Below are positions 8,373 through 15,991 of a stretch of 64,000 nt of DNA, one piece after another. Under the pieces are notes generated by a model. That model was not told the DNA's origin. It saw only the letters and a list, made by a program, of their open reading frames with translations, and searched no databases. Origin of the DNA: Cellulophaga baltica (GTDB taxonomy: Bacteria > Bacteroidota > Bacteroidia > Flavobacteriales > Flavobacteriaceae); contig NZ_JAHKQN010000005.1 in the NCBI RefSeq assembly GCF_018861125.1, positions 165,939-229,938 on the forward strand, written 5' to 3'. Position 1 is the stretch's first letter. The number at the start of each line of letters is the position of its first letter. Position numbers and translations under genes: made by a program.

Positions 8373-9161
8373 ATGCAAACCGAAAAAGTAATAAATCATA
8401 TTGTAACCTGGTTAAAAGATTATGCTACTAACGCAAAAATGAAAGGTTTTGTTATTGGAATATCTGGCGGTATTGATTCTGCCATAACCTCAACACTATG
8501 TGCAAAAACTGGTTTAGATTTATTGTGTTTAGAAATGCCAATACATCAAGAGTTAAATCAGGTAAACAGAGCATCAAGACATATTGATTGGCTACAAGAC
8601 AATTTTAAAAACGTAAAAAGACAACAAGTAAACTTAACACCTGTATTTGATAGTCTTATTGATGCGCTACCTAAAGTTGATAATGAAGAAGAAAGATTTA
8701 TGTCATTGGCCAACACAAGAGCACGATTAAGAATGACTAGCTTATATTATTTCGCAGCACTTGAAGGATACTTGGTAGCAGGTACCGGAAACAAAGTTGA
8801 AGATTTTGGAGTAGGCTTTTATACTAAATATGGCGATGGAGGCGTAGATCTAAGTCCTATCGCCGATTTACTTAAAACTGAGGTTTGGGAAATTGCACGA
8901 GTTTTAGGCGTTAACGATGAAATTATAAATGCTGCACCTACTGACGGGCTTTGGGGTGACGATAGAACTGACGAAGACCAAATAGGAGCATCTTACCCAG
9001 AACTTGAATGGGCAATGGGTATGGATGATAATGGTAAAACTGCGGCTGATTTTTCTGGCAGAGAAAAAGAAGTGTTTACTATCTATAAAAAACTGAATAC
9101 AAACAACAAACATAAAATGAATCCTATCCCAATTTGTTTGATACCGACCGAACTAAAATAA
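8373..9161 (+). CDS. nadE: NH3-dependent NAD+ synthetase NadE
   Basis: Protein of 262 aa that adenylates and amidates nicotinic acid adenine dinucleotide to NAD+. The ATP-pyrophosphatase P-loop is SGGIDSA (about residues 29-35). GTGNKVEDFGVGFYTKYGDGGVDLSP splits into the family motifs GTGNKVED and TKYGDGG near residues 136-155. There is no N-terminal nitrilase (glutaminase) domain, so it uses free ammonia. It is divergent from gldB across a 92-base gap. A weak hairpin-poor stretch follows the stop, with no convincing terminator. Confidence 0.95.
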   Translation: MQTEKVINHIVTWLKDYATNAKMKGFVIGISGGIDSAITSTLCAKTGLDLLCLEMPIHQELNQVNRASRHIDWLQDNFKNVKRQQVNLTPVFDSLIDALPKVDNEEERFMSLANTRARLRMTSLYYFAALEGYLVAGTGNKVEDFGVGFYTKYGDGGVDLSPIADLLKTEVWEIARVLGVNDEIINAAPTDGLWGDDRTDEDQIGASYPELEWAMGMDDNGKTAADFSGREKEVFTIYKKLNTNNKHKMNPIPICLIPTELK

Positions 9162-9265
9162 CCACTCGTCTTAAAATCAAGTGAATAAATCGAAAAATTC
9201 AAGAATAAAATGTATTTTTATGGAAAATATATCATATTTACAATCTAATAAAGATAATTAAACTT

Positions 9266-9273
9266 TAATTTTG
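9266..9273 (+). promoter_or_regulatory. Putative -7 element upstream of the response regulator
   Basis: TAATTTTG is an exact TAnnTTTG match 60 bases before the ATG at 9334. No convincing TTG was seen at -33, which may indicate dependence on an activator. Confidence 0.4.
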
Positions 9274-9333
9274 CATGTCATAATTTATAGACATCCCCCG
9301 TTATAAGTTTGAAAATCAAGAAAATATAAAAAG

Positions 9334-9963
9334 ATGATTAAAGTATTAATTGCAGATAACCATCCTGTCGTAAGAACCGGTATTAAATTTGTTCTAGATA
9401 CCGCTTCAGATTTTGATGTAATTGCAGACGTGTCTACAACTACTGAATTATTTGAAAAGCTAGAAACAATAAACCCTGATGTAGTAATTTTGGAGATGGA
9501 TATTCCTGAAATTAATGGAATTGCCACACTGAGAAAAGTAAAAGCAGAATACCCAGATGTAAAAGTTTTAATTTACAGCGGACAATCTGAAGATGTTTAC
9601 GCACTTAGTACAATTCGAGCTGGAGCGTATGGTTATCTATCAAAAACAGCAGATTTAGATTATATTATTTCCGCAGTACGTAAAGTAAGTAAAGGTGACA
9701 TGTTTATTACAAATGAACTTGCACAACGTCTTGCTTTTGACGAAGGAACAAAAAAACCAAGAAGATTTTTTAGAAAACTTTCTACTAGAGAAGTTGAAGT
9801 TTTAAAAATGTTAGCTAGTGGTAAACGTAATAAAGATGTTGCTATAGGTTTAAACTTAAATGAGAAAACTGTAAGTACTTACAAGGCTCGTTTAATGCGT
9901 AAACTTAATGTTGACAACTTAGTTGATTTGCTACAACAAGCCAAAGCATTAGAGCTTTACTAA
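9334..9963 (+). CDS. Atypical NarL/LuxR-type response regulator
   Basis: Protein of 209 aa with a receiver domain (1-120) and a C-terminal LuxR HTH (about 148-205, LSTREVEVLKMLASGKRNKD). The receiver has the conserved Lys (YLSKTA) and a Ser in the Thr/Ser switch position (IYSGQ). However, the phosphoacceptor position, four residues before the conserved Pro, is Glu54 (VILEMDIP), and the acidic pair after strand 1 is Asp8-Asn9 instead of Asp-Asp. This suggests a phosphorylation-independent regulator, possibly locked in an active-like state. Asp56 lies nearby but is out of register. No sensor kinase is adjacent, and the gene is monocistronic with its own terminator. Targets are unknown. Confidence 0.9.
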   Translation: MIKVLIADNHPVVRTGIKFVLDTASDFDVIADVSTTTELFEKLETINPDVVILEMDIPEINGIATLRKVKAEYPDVKVLIYSGQSEDVYALSTIRAGAYGYLSKTADLDYIISAVRKVSKGDMFITNELAQRLAFDEGTKKPRRFFRKLSTREVEVLKMLASGKRNKDVAIGLNLNEKTVSTYKARLMRKLNVDNLVDLLQQAKALELY

Positions 9964-9985
9964 AATCATATTTTCTTTAAAAAAT

Positions 9986-10012
9986 AAAAGCCTAGCAATG
10001 CTAGGCTTTTTT
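9986..10012. terminator. Bidirectional terminator between response regulator and dnaG
   Basis: AAAAGCCTAGC and GCTAGGCTTTT form an 11-bp stem with loop AAT, followed by further T residues. It separates the convergent response regulator gene and dnaG. Confidence 0.85.
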
Positions 10013-10034
10013 GATTTCTATACTTTAAGTAATA

Positions 10035-12020
10035 TTAAATTACCCTATTAAGTTTTTTATTCAATAAAGAATTCAGTTGAATGTAATTCATTATCTCTTC
10101 TAAAATTTCTCTATTATTATTTGTAACTTCTTTCGTCTCTTCCTGTAAAGCGTTTATTCTTCTCTTTATTAAATAACAACGTAATGTAAGTATTGTTTCA
10201 CTTGCTAATTGAGCAATACCCACTTCTTTCTCTTTTGGGTAAATATCTTTCTCAGACCAATTATGCAATACATACTTTTCTTCTTCCATTAAAATAGATG
10301 ATATTTCAGAAACCATATTTTGGTCTAAAGGAGCAATAAAACTATTTATACTAAAATCTTCATTTTCATTTAAAGCTTCAATTAAAGTTTTATAAATATC
10401 TCTAAACTTTTCATTACTCAATTCTATTTCATCATCTTGAAGGTCTAAGAAAATTTTCTGATACACTTTAACCTCCATTGATTCGGGCTCAAGTTCTAAA
10501 TCACCTTTTTCATTTTCCTTTAAAACCAAATCTTCAAAGCTCTGCACTGTATTACCGTATAGTAATAGAATTTCAATGATTTTTCGTTCTAACTCATATT
10601 GAACATCAACTTTTTGTCCGACAGGTTCTTCATTTTTAACAACATTAAAAACTTGTTTTTGCTGTTCTTGCTTTGCTTTTTTACTGGCTTCAACACTATC
10701 TTTTTTACCAATTTGAGCTAGTGTGTTAAAAAGAACCGTTTCAGAAACATTCATTATTTGAGCACACTCTTGAATGTAAATTTCTTTCTGAATTTGATCG
10801 GGTATTTTTGATATACTATTTACAATATCACGAACTGTTTCTGCTCTTTTTATAGGGTCATTAGCCGTTTCTGATACTAGTAAAGATGCTTTAAATTGAA
10901 TAAAATCTTTAGAATTATCTTTTAAATATTCTAAAACGTCGTCAAGACTATTATTTTTAGCAAAACTATCTGGGTCTTCACCTTCAGGAAAAGAACATAC
11001 TTTTACGTTCATTCCTTGCTCCAGAATTAAATCTATACCACGTAATGACGCACGCAAACCAGCAGCATCACCATCAAACAACACTGTAATATTTCTCGTA
11101 AGCCTATTTACCAATCGTATTTGCTCTGGTGTTAAAGCTGTACCACTTGATGCAACAACATTTTCTATACCACGTTGGTTAAACTGTATAACATCTGTAT
11201 AGCCTTCAACCAAATAACAATTGTCTTCTTTTGCAATAGCTTGCTTTGCATGGTAAATACCATACAACACCTTACTCTTATGATAAATATCACTCTCAGG
11301 TGAATTTAAGTATTTAGCCGCCTTTTTATCATTAGTTAAAATACGCCCACCAAAACCTAACACACGACCACTTAATGATTGAATAGGAAACATTACACGC
11401 GCTTTGAACCTATCAAACTTTCTAGAATTAGCTGAGTTATTAGCATCTTCTTTTACAATTGTTAGTCCTGTACCTGATAAATATTTGAGCTGATACCCTT
11501 TTTCTAATGCAGCATTTGTAAATGAATCCCAATTATCTAAACAATAACCTAATGAAAACTTTTTAATAGTTTCATCCGTAAATCCACGCTCTTTAAAATA
11601 ACTTAAACCAATAGCCTTACCTAATTCAGTTTCCCATAAAATTTCAGAGAAATACTTTTGAGCATATTCCGAAACCAAGTACATGCTTTCACGTTCGTTA
11701 GCTTGCTCTTTCTGCTCGTTACTCTGCTCAGTTTCTTCTACTTCTATATTGTATTTTTTGGCTAAATATTTAATTGCCTCAGGATAGGTAAAATGTTCAT
11801 GCTCCATTAAAAAGGCAACAACATTCCCACCTTTTCCGCTACTAAAATCTTTCCAAATCTGTTTTACAGGACTTACCATAAAACTTGGTGAACGCTCATC
11901 TGTAAAAGGACTCAACCCCTTAAAATTGGAGCCAGATTTCTTAAGTTGCACGAAATCACCGATAACTTCTTCAAGTCGAGAAGTTTCGTAAACTTTATCT
12001 ATGGTAGATTTTGAAATCAA
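10035..12020 (-). CDS. dnaG: DNA primase DnaG with degenerate zinc-binding domain
   Basis: Primase of 661 aa that makes RNA primers at the replication fork. The TOPRIM catalytic centre is intact (VEGYTDV with Glu272, DGDAAG with Asp316/Asp318), preceded by the RNA polymerase-like domain. The N-terminal CHC2 zinc ribbon keeps its framework (GLSPFTDERSPSFMVSP, WKDFSSGKGGN), but the four metal ligands are replaced: Ser37, Thr40, Asp58 and Ser61 where CxxH and CxxC normally occur. The C-terminal part (about 430-661) would bind DnaB. The start is TTG at 12020, because the encoded N-terminus (ISKSTIDKVYE) fits the family and no ATG is available. It is convergent with the response regulator gene. 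Confidence 0.96.
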   Translation of the reverse strand: MISKSTIDKVYETSRLEEVIGDFVQLKKSGSNFKGLSPFTDERSPSFMVSPVKQIWKDFSSGKGGNVVAFLMEHEHFTYPEAIKYLAKKYNIEVEETEQSNEQKEQANERESMYLVSEYAQKYFSEILWETELGKAIGLSYFKERGFTDETIKKFSLGYCLDNWDSFTNAALEKGYQLKYLSGTGLTIVKEDANNSANSRKFDRFKARVMFPIQSLSGRVLGFGGRILTNDKKAAKYLNSPESDIYHKSKVLYGIYHAKQAIAKEDNCYLVEGYTDVIQFNQRGIENVVASSGTALTPEQIRLVNRLTRNITVLFDGDAAGLRASLRGIDLILEQGMNVKVCSFPEGEDPDSFAKNNSLDDVLEYLKDNSKDFIQFKASLLVSETANDPIKRAETVRDIVNSISKIPDQIQKEIYIQECAQIMNVSETVLFNTLAQIGKKDSVEASKKAKQEQQKQVFNVVKNEEPVGQKVDVQYELERKIIEILLLYGNTVQSFEDLVLKENEKGDLELEPESMEVKVYQKIFLDLQDDEIELSNEKFRDIYKTLIEALNENEDFSINSFIAPLDQNMVSEISSILMEEEKYVLHNWSEKDIYPKEKEVGIAQLASETILTLRCYLIKRRINALQEETKEVTNNNREILEEIMNYIQLNSLLNKKLNRVI

Positions 12021-12092
12021 TTTAAAGCAGGGTTTTATTAAGTGCTTTTATACACCAGTTAACACACAAAGATACTAAAGATATAACAGCAC

Positions 12093-12106
12093 CCCTGTTT
12101 TCAGGG
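12093..12106. promoter_or_regulatory. Palindrome upstream of the membrane protein gene (possible operator)
   Basis: CCCTG-TTTT-CAGGG is a perfect inverted repeat about 105 bases before the ATG at 12209. A related GGG-containing stretch and an AT-rich segment follow, then CAACTTTG near 12164, a one-base variant of the -7 element. It lies in the divergent gap with dnaG, has no T-run, and so looks more like a protein-binding site than a terminator. Confidence 0.35.
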
Positions 12107-12208
12107 ATGGCTTTTTCACTACACCAAGGGTATTTTATACTGCATAGTTAGCGCAACTTTGTACCAGAAATAAATAACAAATAAATTAACCTTTTAAAAA
12201 TTAAAATT

Positions 12209-12628
12209 ATGTTCTGGGGAATCTCATTAGTATTATTAAGTATCATCGCAGTACCATCATTAATCTTATCAAAAAAGCCAAATGCGAAAGAATTATTAGA
12301 AAAAATTGAACCTTACCAATCATGGATTGGAGCTTTATTTTGCTTCTGGGGAGTTTGGGGAATTATCTCTGCAATATTGAATTTAGGATGGCTTACTACA
12401 GCTCCAATTTGGTGGGTAACATTTTTAGCAGGTAATGTTATATCAGCAGGTTTAGGCTTTATGCTTGGCTTCGGATTAATTAACAAATACGTTTTATCTA
12501 AAAATGATAACGCTAAAGAAAAAGCAGATGCATTGCGTGCCAAGATTGCTCCAAAACAAGGTAAACTTGGTCTTGTAGGTATCATTGTAGGTGCATGGAT
12601 GATTGTTGCTTCTTTTATCTTTCTATAA
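12209..12628 (+). CDS. Small multi-pass membrane protein of unknown function
   Basis: Protein of 139 aa with four predicted membrane segments (about residues 3-20, 40-60, 67-90 and 118-138). A cytoplasmic-type basic loop, [14 protein letters not shown], lies between the first two, and a similar motif, [21 protein letters not shown], lies before the last. The protein therefore looks like an internal repeat: [KN]AKE-LL/AL-KI-PYQ/PKQ-followed by a hydrophobic helix. I do not recognise a named family. It is followed 24 bases later by a secreted protein gene on the same strand. Confidence 0.75.
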   Translation: MFWGISLVLLSIIAVPSLILSKKPNAKELLEKIEPYQSWIGALFCFWGVWGIISAILNLGWLTTAPIWWVTFLAGNVISAGLGFMLGFGLINKYVLSKNDNAKEKADALRAKIAPKQGKLGLVGIIVGAWMIVASFIFL

Positions 12629-12652
12629 AATCAAATTATAAAACAAAAACAA

Positions 12653-13258
12653 ATGAAAAAATTAGCCTTTAACTTAATAATTCTACTAATGACTATGACG
12701 GGTATTGCTCAAACAACTCCAAATTCCATAAGCGTATATGGCAGTTACGAATATCAAATTAAACCTGAATACAAAGCACGAATGATCATAAGCATGAACA
12801 ATGTTTATTACGATGCTCCAGGCATGGCTTTTCCTGAAATTAAAAAATCATATTTAGATAATTTAACTAAGGCAGGCATTCAAATAAATTCTATTACAGA
12901 CGATGCGCTTGGTTACGCAACATTAGGTTATGAAAAAGAAGGGACGATTATTGAGTACAAAACAAAAGATTTAAATAATCTAAAGAAGTTTTTAGAAACA
13001 AAAGGTCTTGGAGTAACTAAATCAGATGCTACAATAGAAACAACTTTTACTGATGAAGAATTAGCTAATTATGCAAAACTTGCATACGACAACGCCAAAA
13101 AGAAAGCTGAAAACATTGCAAAAAAAATTGACAGAAAAATTGGTAATGCAATTTTTATTAGCGATACTAATGGCAATATTTTAACAGAGTCTCTTTACTA
13201 CAATTCGTCTGACACTAATAGAACTTACCAAATAACAGTTTCATTTGAATTACTATAA
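12653..13258 (+). CDS. Secreted SIMPL (DUF541)-like protein
   Basis: Protein of 201 aa with a signal peptide ending in AQ (MKKLAFNLIILLMTMTGIAQ). The mature part begins with ISVYGSYEYQIKPEYKARMI, resembling the opening strand of SIMPL domains. It contains a helix with AYDNAKKKAENIAKKIDRKIGNA, matching the family pattern of an Ala/Lys-rich helix before a Gly. SIMPL proteins are periplasmic or outer-membrane-associated with poorly defined roles. The family assignment is by pattern only. It probably forms an operon with 12209. Confidence 0.6.
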   Translation: MKKLAFNLIILLMTMTGIAQTTPNSISVYGSYEYQIKPEYKARMIISMNNVYYDAPGMAFPEIKKSYLDNLTKAGIQINSITDDALGYATLGYEKEGTIIEYKTKDLNNLKKFLETKGLGVTKSDATIETTFTDEELANYAKLAYDNAKKKAENIAKKIDRKIGNAIFISDTNGNILTESLYYNSSDTNRTYQITVSFELL

Positions 13259-13281
13259 AAATACAGTTGTTTGTTTATCAT

Positions 13282-13327
13282 GAAGACCTTGTTTACTCGT
13301 CTCGATTAAAAGTAAACAAGGATCTTC
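13282..13327. repeat. Long imperfect inverted repeat downstream of the SIMPL-like gene
   Basis: GAAGACCTTGTTTACT (13282-13297) pairs with AGTAAACAAGGATCTTC (13311-13327), a 16-bp stem with a single bulged base and a 13-base loop. The outer flanks CAGTTGTTTG and CAAACAAAAGCTG extend it with a small bulge. There is no T-run, so it is not a simple intrinsic terminator. It could be an RNA 3' stabiliser or a protein site. Confidence 0.5.
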
Positions 13328-13333
13328 AAACAA

Positions 13334-13369
13334 AAGCTGTTAGCGCTTATTTTTAAGCACTAACAGCTT
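13334..13369. terminator. Bidirectional terminator between convergent genes
   Basis: AAGCTGTTAGCGCTTA and TAAGCACTAACAGCTT form a 16-bp stem with one mismatch and a 4-T loop. T-rich sequence follows on the plus strand. It lies 6 bases from the stop of the minus-strand gene at 13376. Confidence 0.75.
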
Positions 13370-13375
13370 ATTTTA

Positions 13376-14461
13376 TTACAAATCAAACCTAAGGCCTAAT
13401 GAAATATTACGCTGTTCAACTATAGCATCTTTAAAAAGCGGGTTTAAATCATACTTTACATACATTTGTGTGCCACCAACACCAACGTAAGCACTTAAAC
13501 CATATATAAAATTACTTGTATTATAACTTCGCTTAAATTTATCTTTTACTTTTTCGCCATCAATTTCATATTTGAGTTTTTGACGCGTTCCTAAATTGAA
13601 GCCACCATAACCACCAATACCAAACACGAACATATTGTGTACATTATATCTAATTTTACTTTCGGTTTTTGCAACTTTTGAAGGACCAAATTCTAAGTGT
13701 AACGGAAAAACAAGATTATCCGTTCTTAGTTTTGATTTATCTAAATCGTAAGCAAACTCTTCTAACTCTATTTGTCCATTATTATTTACAAAGTATTGAT
13801 TATCCTTAGGTTTTAAACCATTAAATTGAAATAGAAAACCATAATTAAAACGTACAAAATTAGAATTTTTAAATATGCGTGTACGCCACTCCCAACCCAT
13901 TTCAAAAAACCGACTACCTCCAATTTTATAAGGAGAATCTTCTAAACTTTGTCCTTCAATAATCGTATTATTTACTCCAACAGCAAAAACAGCATCAGAA
14001 TATGTTCTACGGTCATATTTCTCACTTATTTTAGATTTGTTTTTATCAACCTTTACGCCAAAAATCCTACTCTCTCCTATATCCTTATTACCGTAACCTA
14101 TTACAATTCTTGTTCCATAAGCTACAGAATCTTTAAACATTACAGCTTCATGATTTCGTTCAAGTAAAGCAATTTCATTATCTAAAATTGCAATTCTATT
14201 CTCAATATTTAAGGCGTGTTTTTTTGCCAATGCCTCTTTTAATTGTTTCGCTTCTACTTGTACTATTATATTACTGTCTAAATCTTCATTAATTTTTATT
14301 AAAGCTAATTTTAAAGCTTCTTTTTCTTGGTTTACAATTTGATTCTTTGACTTTTTTAATTGCTCAATTTTATTTTTATAATTTTCTGATTCTTGGGCAT
14401 TACTTTTCTGAATACTTATTATTAAAAATAATAGTATTAGATACGTGATTTTAACTTTCAT
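13376..14461 (-). CDS. Probable outer-membrane beta-barrel protein with N-terminal coiled coil
   Basis: Protein of 361 aa with a signal peptide ending in NAQ (about residue 22). A charged coiled-coil region follows (about 25-105, rich in Lys/Glu/Leu), then an aromatic, Gly-rich segment with alternating polarity (about 110-361). It ends in GLRFDL, typical of outer-membrane barrels. Function is not recognised. It lies downstream of the ECF sigma factor and its partner on the same strand, the usual place for a target or signal partner of such systems. The 106-base gap to 14568 leaves co-transcription open. Confidence 0.7.
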   Translation of the reverse strand: MKVKITYLILLFLIISIQKSNAQESENYKNKIEQLKKSKNQIVNQEKEALKLALIKINEDLDSNIIVQVEAKQLKEALAKKHALNIENRIAILDNEIALLERNHEAVMFKDSVAYGTRIVIGYGNKDIGESRIFGVKVDKNKSKISEKYDRRTYSDAVFAVGVNNTIIEGQSLEDSPYKIGGSRFFEMGWEWRTRIFKNSNFVRFNYGFLFQFNGLKPKDNQYFVNNNGQIELEEFAYDLDKSKLRTDNLVFPLHLEFGPSKVAKTESKIRYNVHNMFVFGIGGYGGFNLGTRQKLKYEIDGEKVKDKFKRSYNTSNFIYGLSAYVGVGGTQMYVKYDLNPLFKDAIVEQRNISLGLRFDL

Positions 14462-14567
14462 AATGATTAAATTAATTTACTGATATATTCAGTAATTGAT
14501 TGATGAATAAACTCACTTTATGAACCACCAAACACACGTTATATTTGGGCCACATAAAGATTTTTAA

Positions 14568-15311
14568 TTAATTATTGCGATCTGCAAGTGCCGTTCTAAC
14601 TTTTAAATATCCGTTTTTTAGCTTATCAAAAAGTTGATCTCTAAACGAAGCATCCAATTCATTTTCAGCCTCGTTCAATAATGCCATTGCATCTACTTTA
14701 TTCGTATTTTTAAATAACTTTTGTTCTAAAATTTCATCTTGAGCTCTACGAAGTAACGAATCAACTTCAGCATCAGTAATAGCTACATTGTTTAATTCTA
14801 AAGAATCTACTTTAGCTACTAAATCGTTTATAGTCACTTCAATTAAAAGGTCTTGGCTAGCTTTCAAGTCTTCAATTTGAGCTAAATCATTTGAATCAAT
14901 AACAATTACTTTTATATTTTTAGCAATTTGATTTGACTCTTTTACATCTACTGTATTTATTTTATCACTTTTTTTCTCTTGACTTACATTTACAACAGTA
15001 TTCTTATCTTCTTCTTCAAAATCAAAAAGTTTTTTTTCTTCTTTTTGAAGAACTTCCTGCAATTCTTCTTCAATATTTTCATTTACCACAGGGTTCATTG
15101 TATTCACTGTATCTTTATTATTCATAAAAAATACTACTGAAATAAAAACACCTATTATACTTGCTGCTATAGCGTACCACAAAATGGATTTCTTTTTAGG
15201 TTGTGTTGTTTCAATTCCTCCAGAAATTCTTTCCCATGCATTTGATGATGGTTTAATTTCACGAGCATCTAATTGCTTTTTAATATGTTCTTCAAAATTA
15301 ATTGGTGCCAT
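14568..15311 (-). CDS. Single-TM protein, probable anti-sigma factor partner
   Basis: Protein of 247 aa. The N-terminal 38 residues (INFEEHIKKQLDAREIKPSSNAWERI in part) resemble the short cytoplasmic segment found in Bacteroidota proteins paired with ECF sigma factors. One membrane helix follows (about 44-62), then an acidic periplasmic region rich in Glu, Asp and Asn. The start overlaps the sigma factor gene by 14 bases, so the two are translationally coupled. There is no zinc HxxxCxxC motif. The anti-sigma role is inferred from topology and coupling. Confidence 0.65.
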   Translation of the reverse strand: MAPINFEEHIKKQLDAREIKPSSNAWERISGGIETTQPKKKSILWYAIAASIIGVFISVVFFMNNKDTVNTMNPVVNENIEEELQEVLQKEEKKLFDFEEEDKNTVVNVSQEKKSDKINTVDVKESNQIAKNIKVIVIDSNDLAQIEDLKASQDLLIEVTINDLVAKVDSLELNNVAITDAEVDSLLRRAQDEILEQKLFKNTNKVDAMALLNEAENELDASFRDQLFDKLKNGYLKVRTALADRNN

Positions 15312-15861
15312 ATCCTATGATTTTATGTTCTTTAATTTGGGTTTGCAACATTTTTCTAGCCTTAAATAATTGCGACTTTGAAGTACTCTCAGATATACTT
15401 AACATTTCGGCTATCTCTGCATGCTTGTAACCTTCTATTGCAAAAAGTATAAATACCATTTTATAACCTTCAGGCAAACTATCTATTAATAGCTGTATTT
15501 GCTCAATATCTAAATCAGAGGAATCATTAAAATAAACGCTGGTTTTCTTTTCAATAACATCATCATCAAAAACAACAAATTGCTTTTTACGTAAATAAGA
15601 TAGCGATTCTCTTATCATAATTCTCCGAATCCAACCTTCAAAACTACCTTCAAACTTAAACGTATCTAAATACTTAAAGACTTTCACAAAGCCAGTAATC
15701 ATAACATCTTCAGCAAAATTTAAATCTTTAATATATTGCCTGCATACCCCCAGCATCTTTGGTGAATGTTTTAGATACAGTTGCTGTTGCGCTTCTCGGT
15801 TACCCGATATCGCTTTTTTAATGAGTTGTTTTTCATTTGTATAAAAAGAAATAATCTTCAA
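15298..15861 (-). CDS. ECF-type RNA polymerase sigma factor
   Basis: Sigma-70 family protein of 187 aa with region 2 (about residues 25-95, including DLNFAEDVMITGFVKVFKYLDTF and the -10 recognition part WIRRIMIRESLSYLRK) and region 4 HTH (about 130-180, LPEGYKMVFILFAIEGYKHAEIAEML in part). It lacks region 3, as expected for ECF factors. The start is TTG, since the next ATG (Met36) would remove part of region 2. It lies upstream of and overlaps its probable anti-sigma gene. The signal is unknown. Confidence 0.93.
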   Translation of the reverse strand: MKIISFYTNEKQLIKKAISGNREAQQQLYLKHSPKMLGVCRQYIKDLNFAEDVMITGFVKVFKYLDTFKFEGSFEGWIRRIMIRESLSYLRKKQFVVFDDDVIEKKTSVYFNDSSDLDIEQIQLLIDSLPEGYKMVFILFAIEGYKHAEIAEMLSISESTSKSQLFKARKMLQTQIKEHKIIGYGTN

Positions 15862-15991
15862 AATACTTTTGGTTTAATTATCTATTTACATAGACGAGAT
15901 AGCAAGCAATAAAGTTGCCTGTCTTTTAATTTATTTTAAAATTTTATTGAAAAATAAATTAATGCACTAAAAAACAAACTATTGAAGTAAA

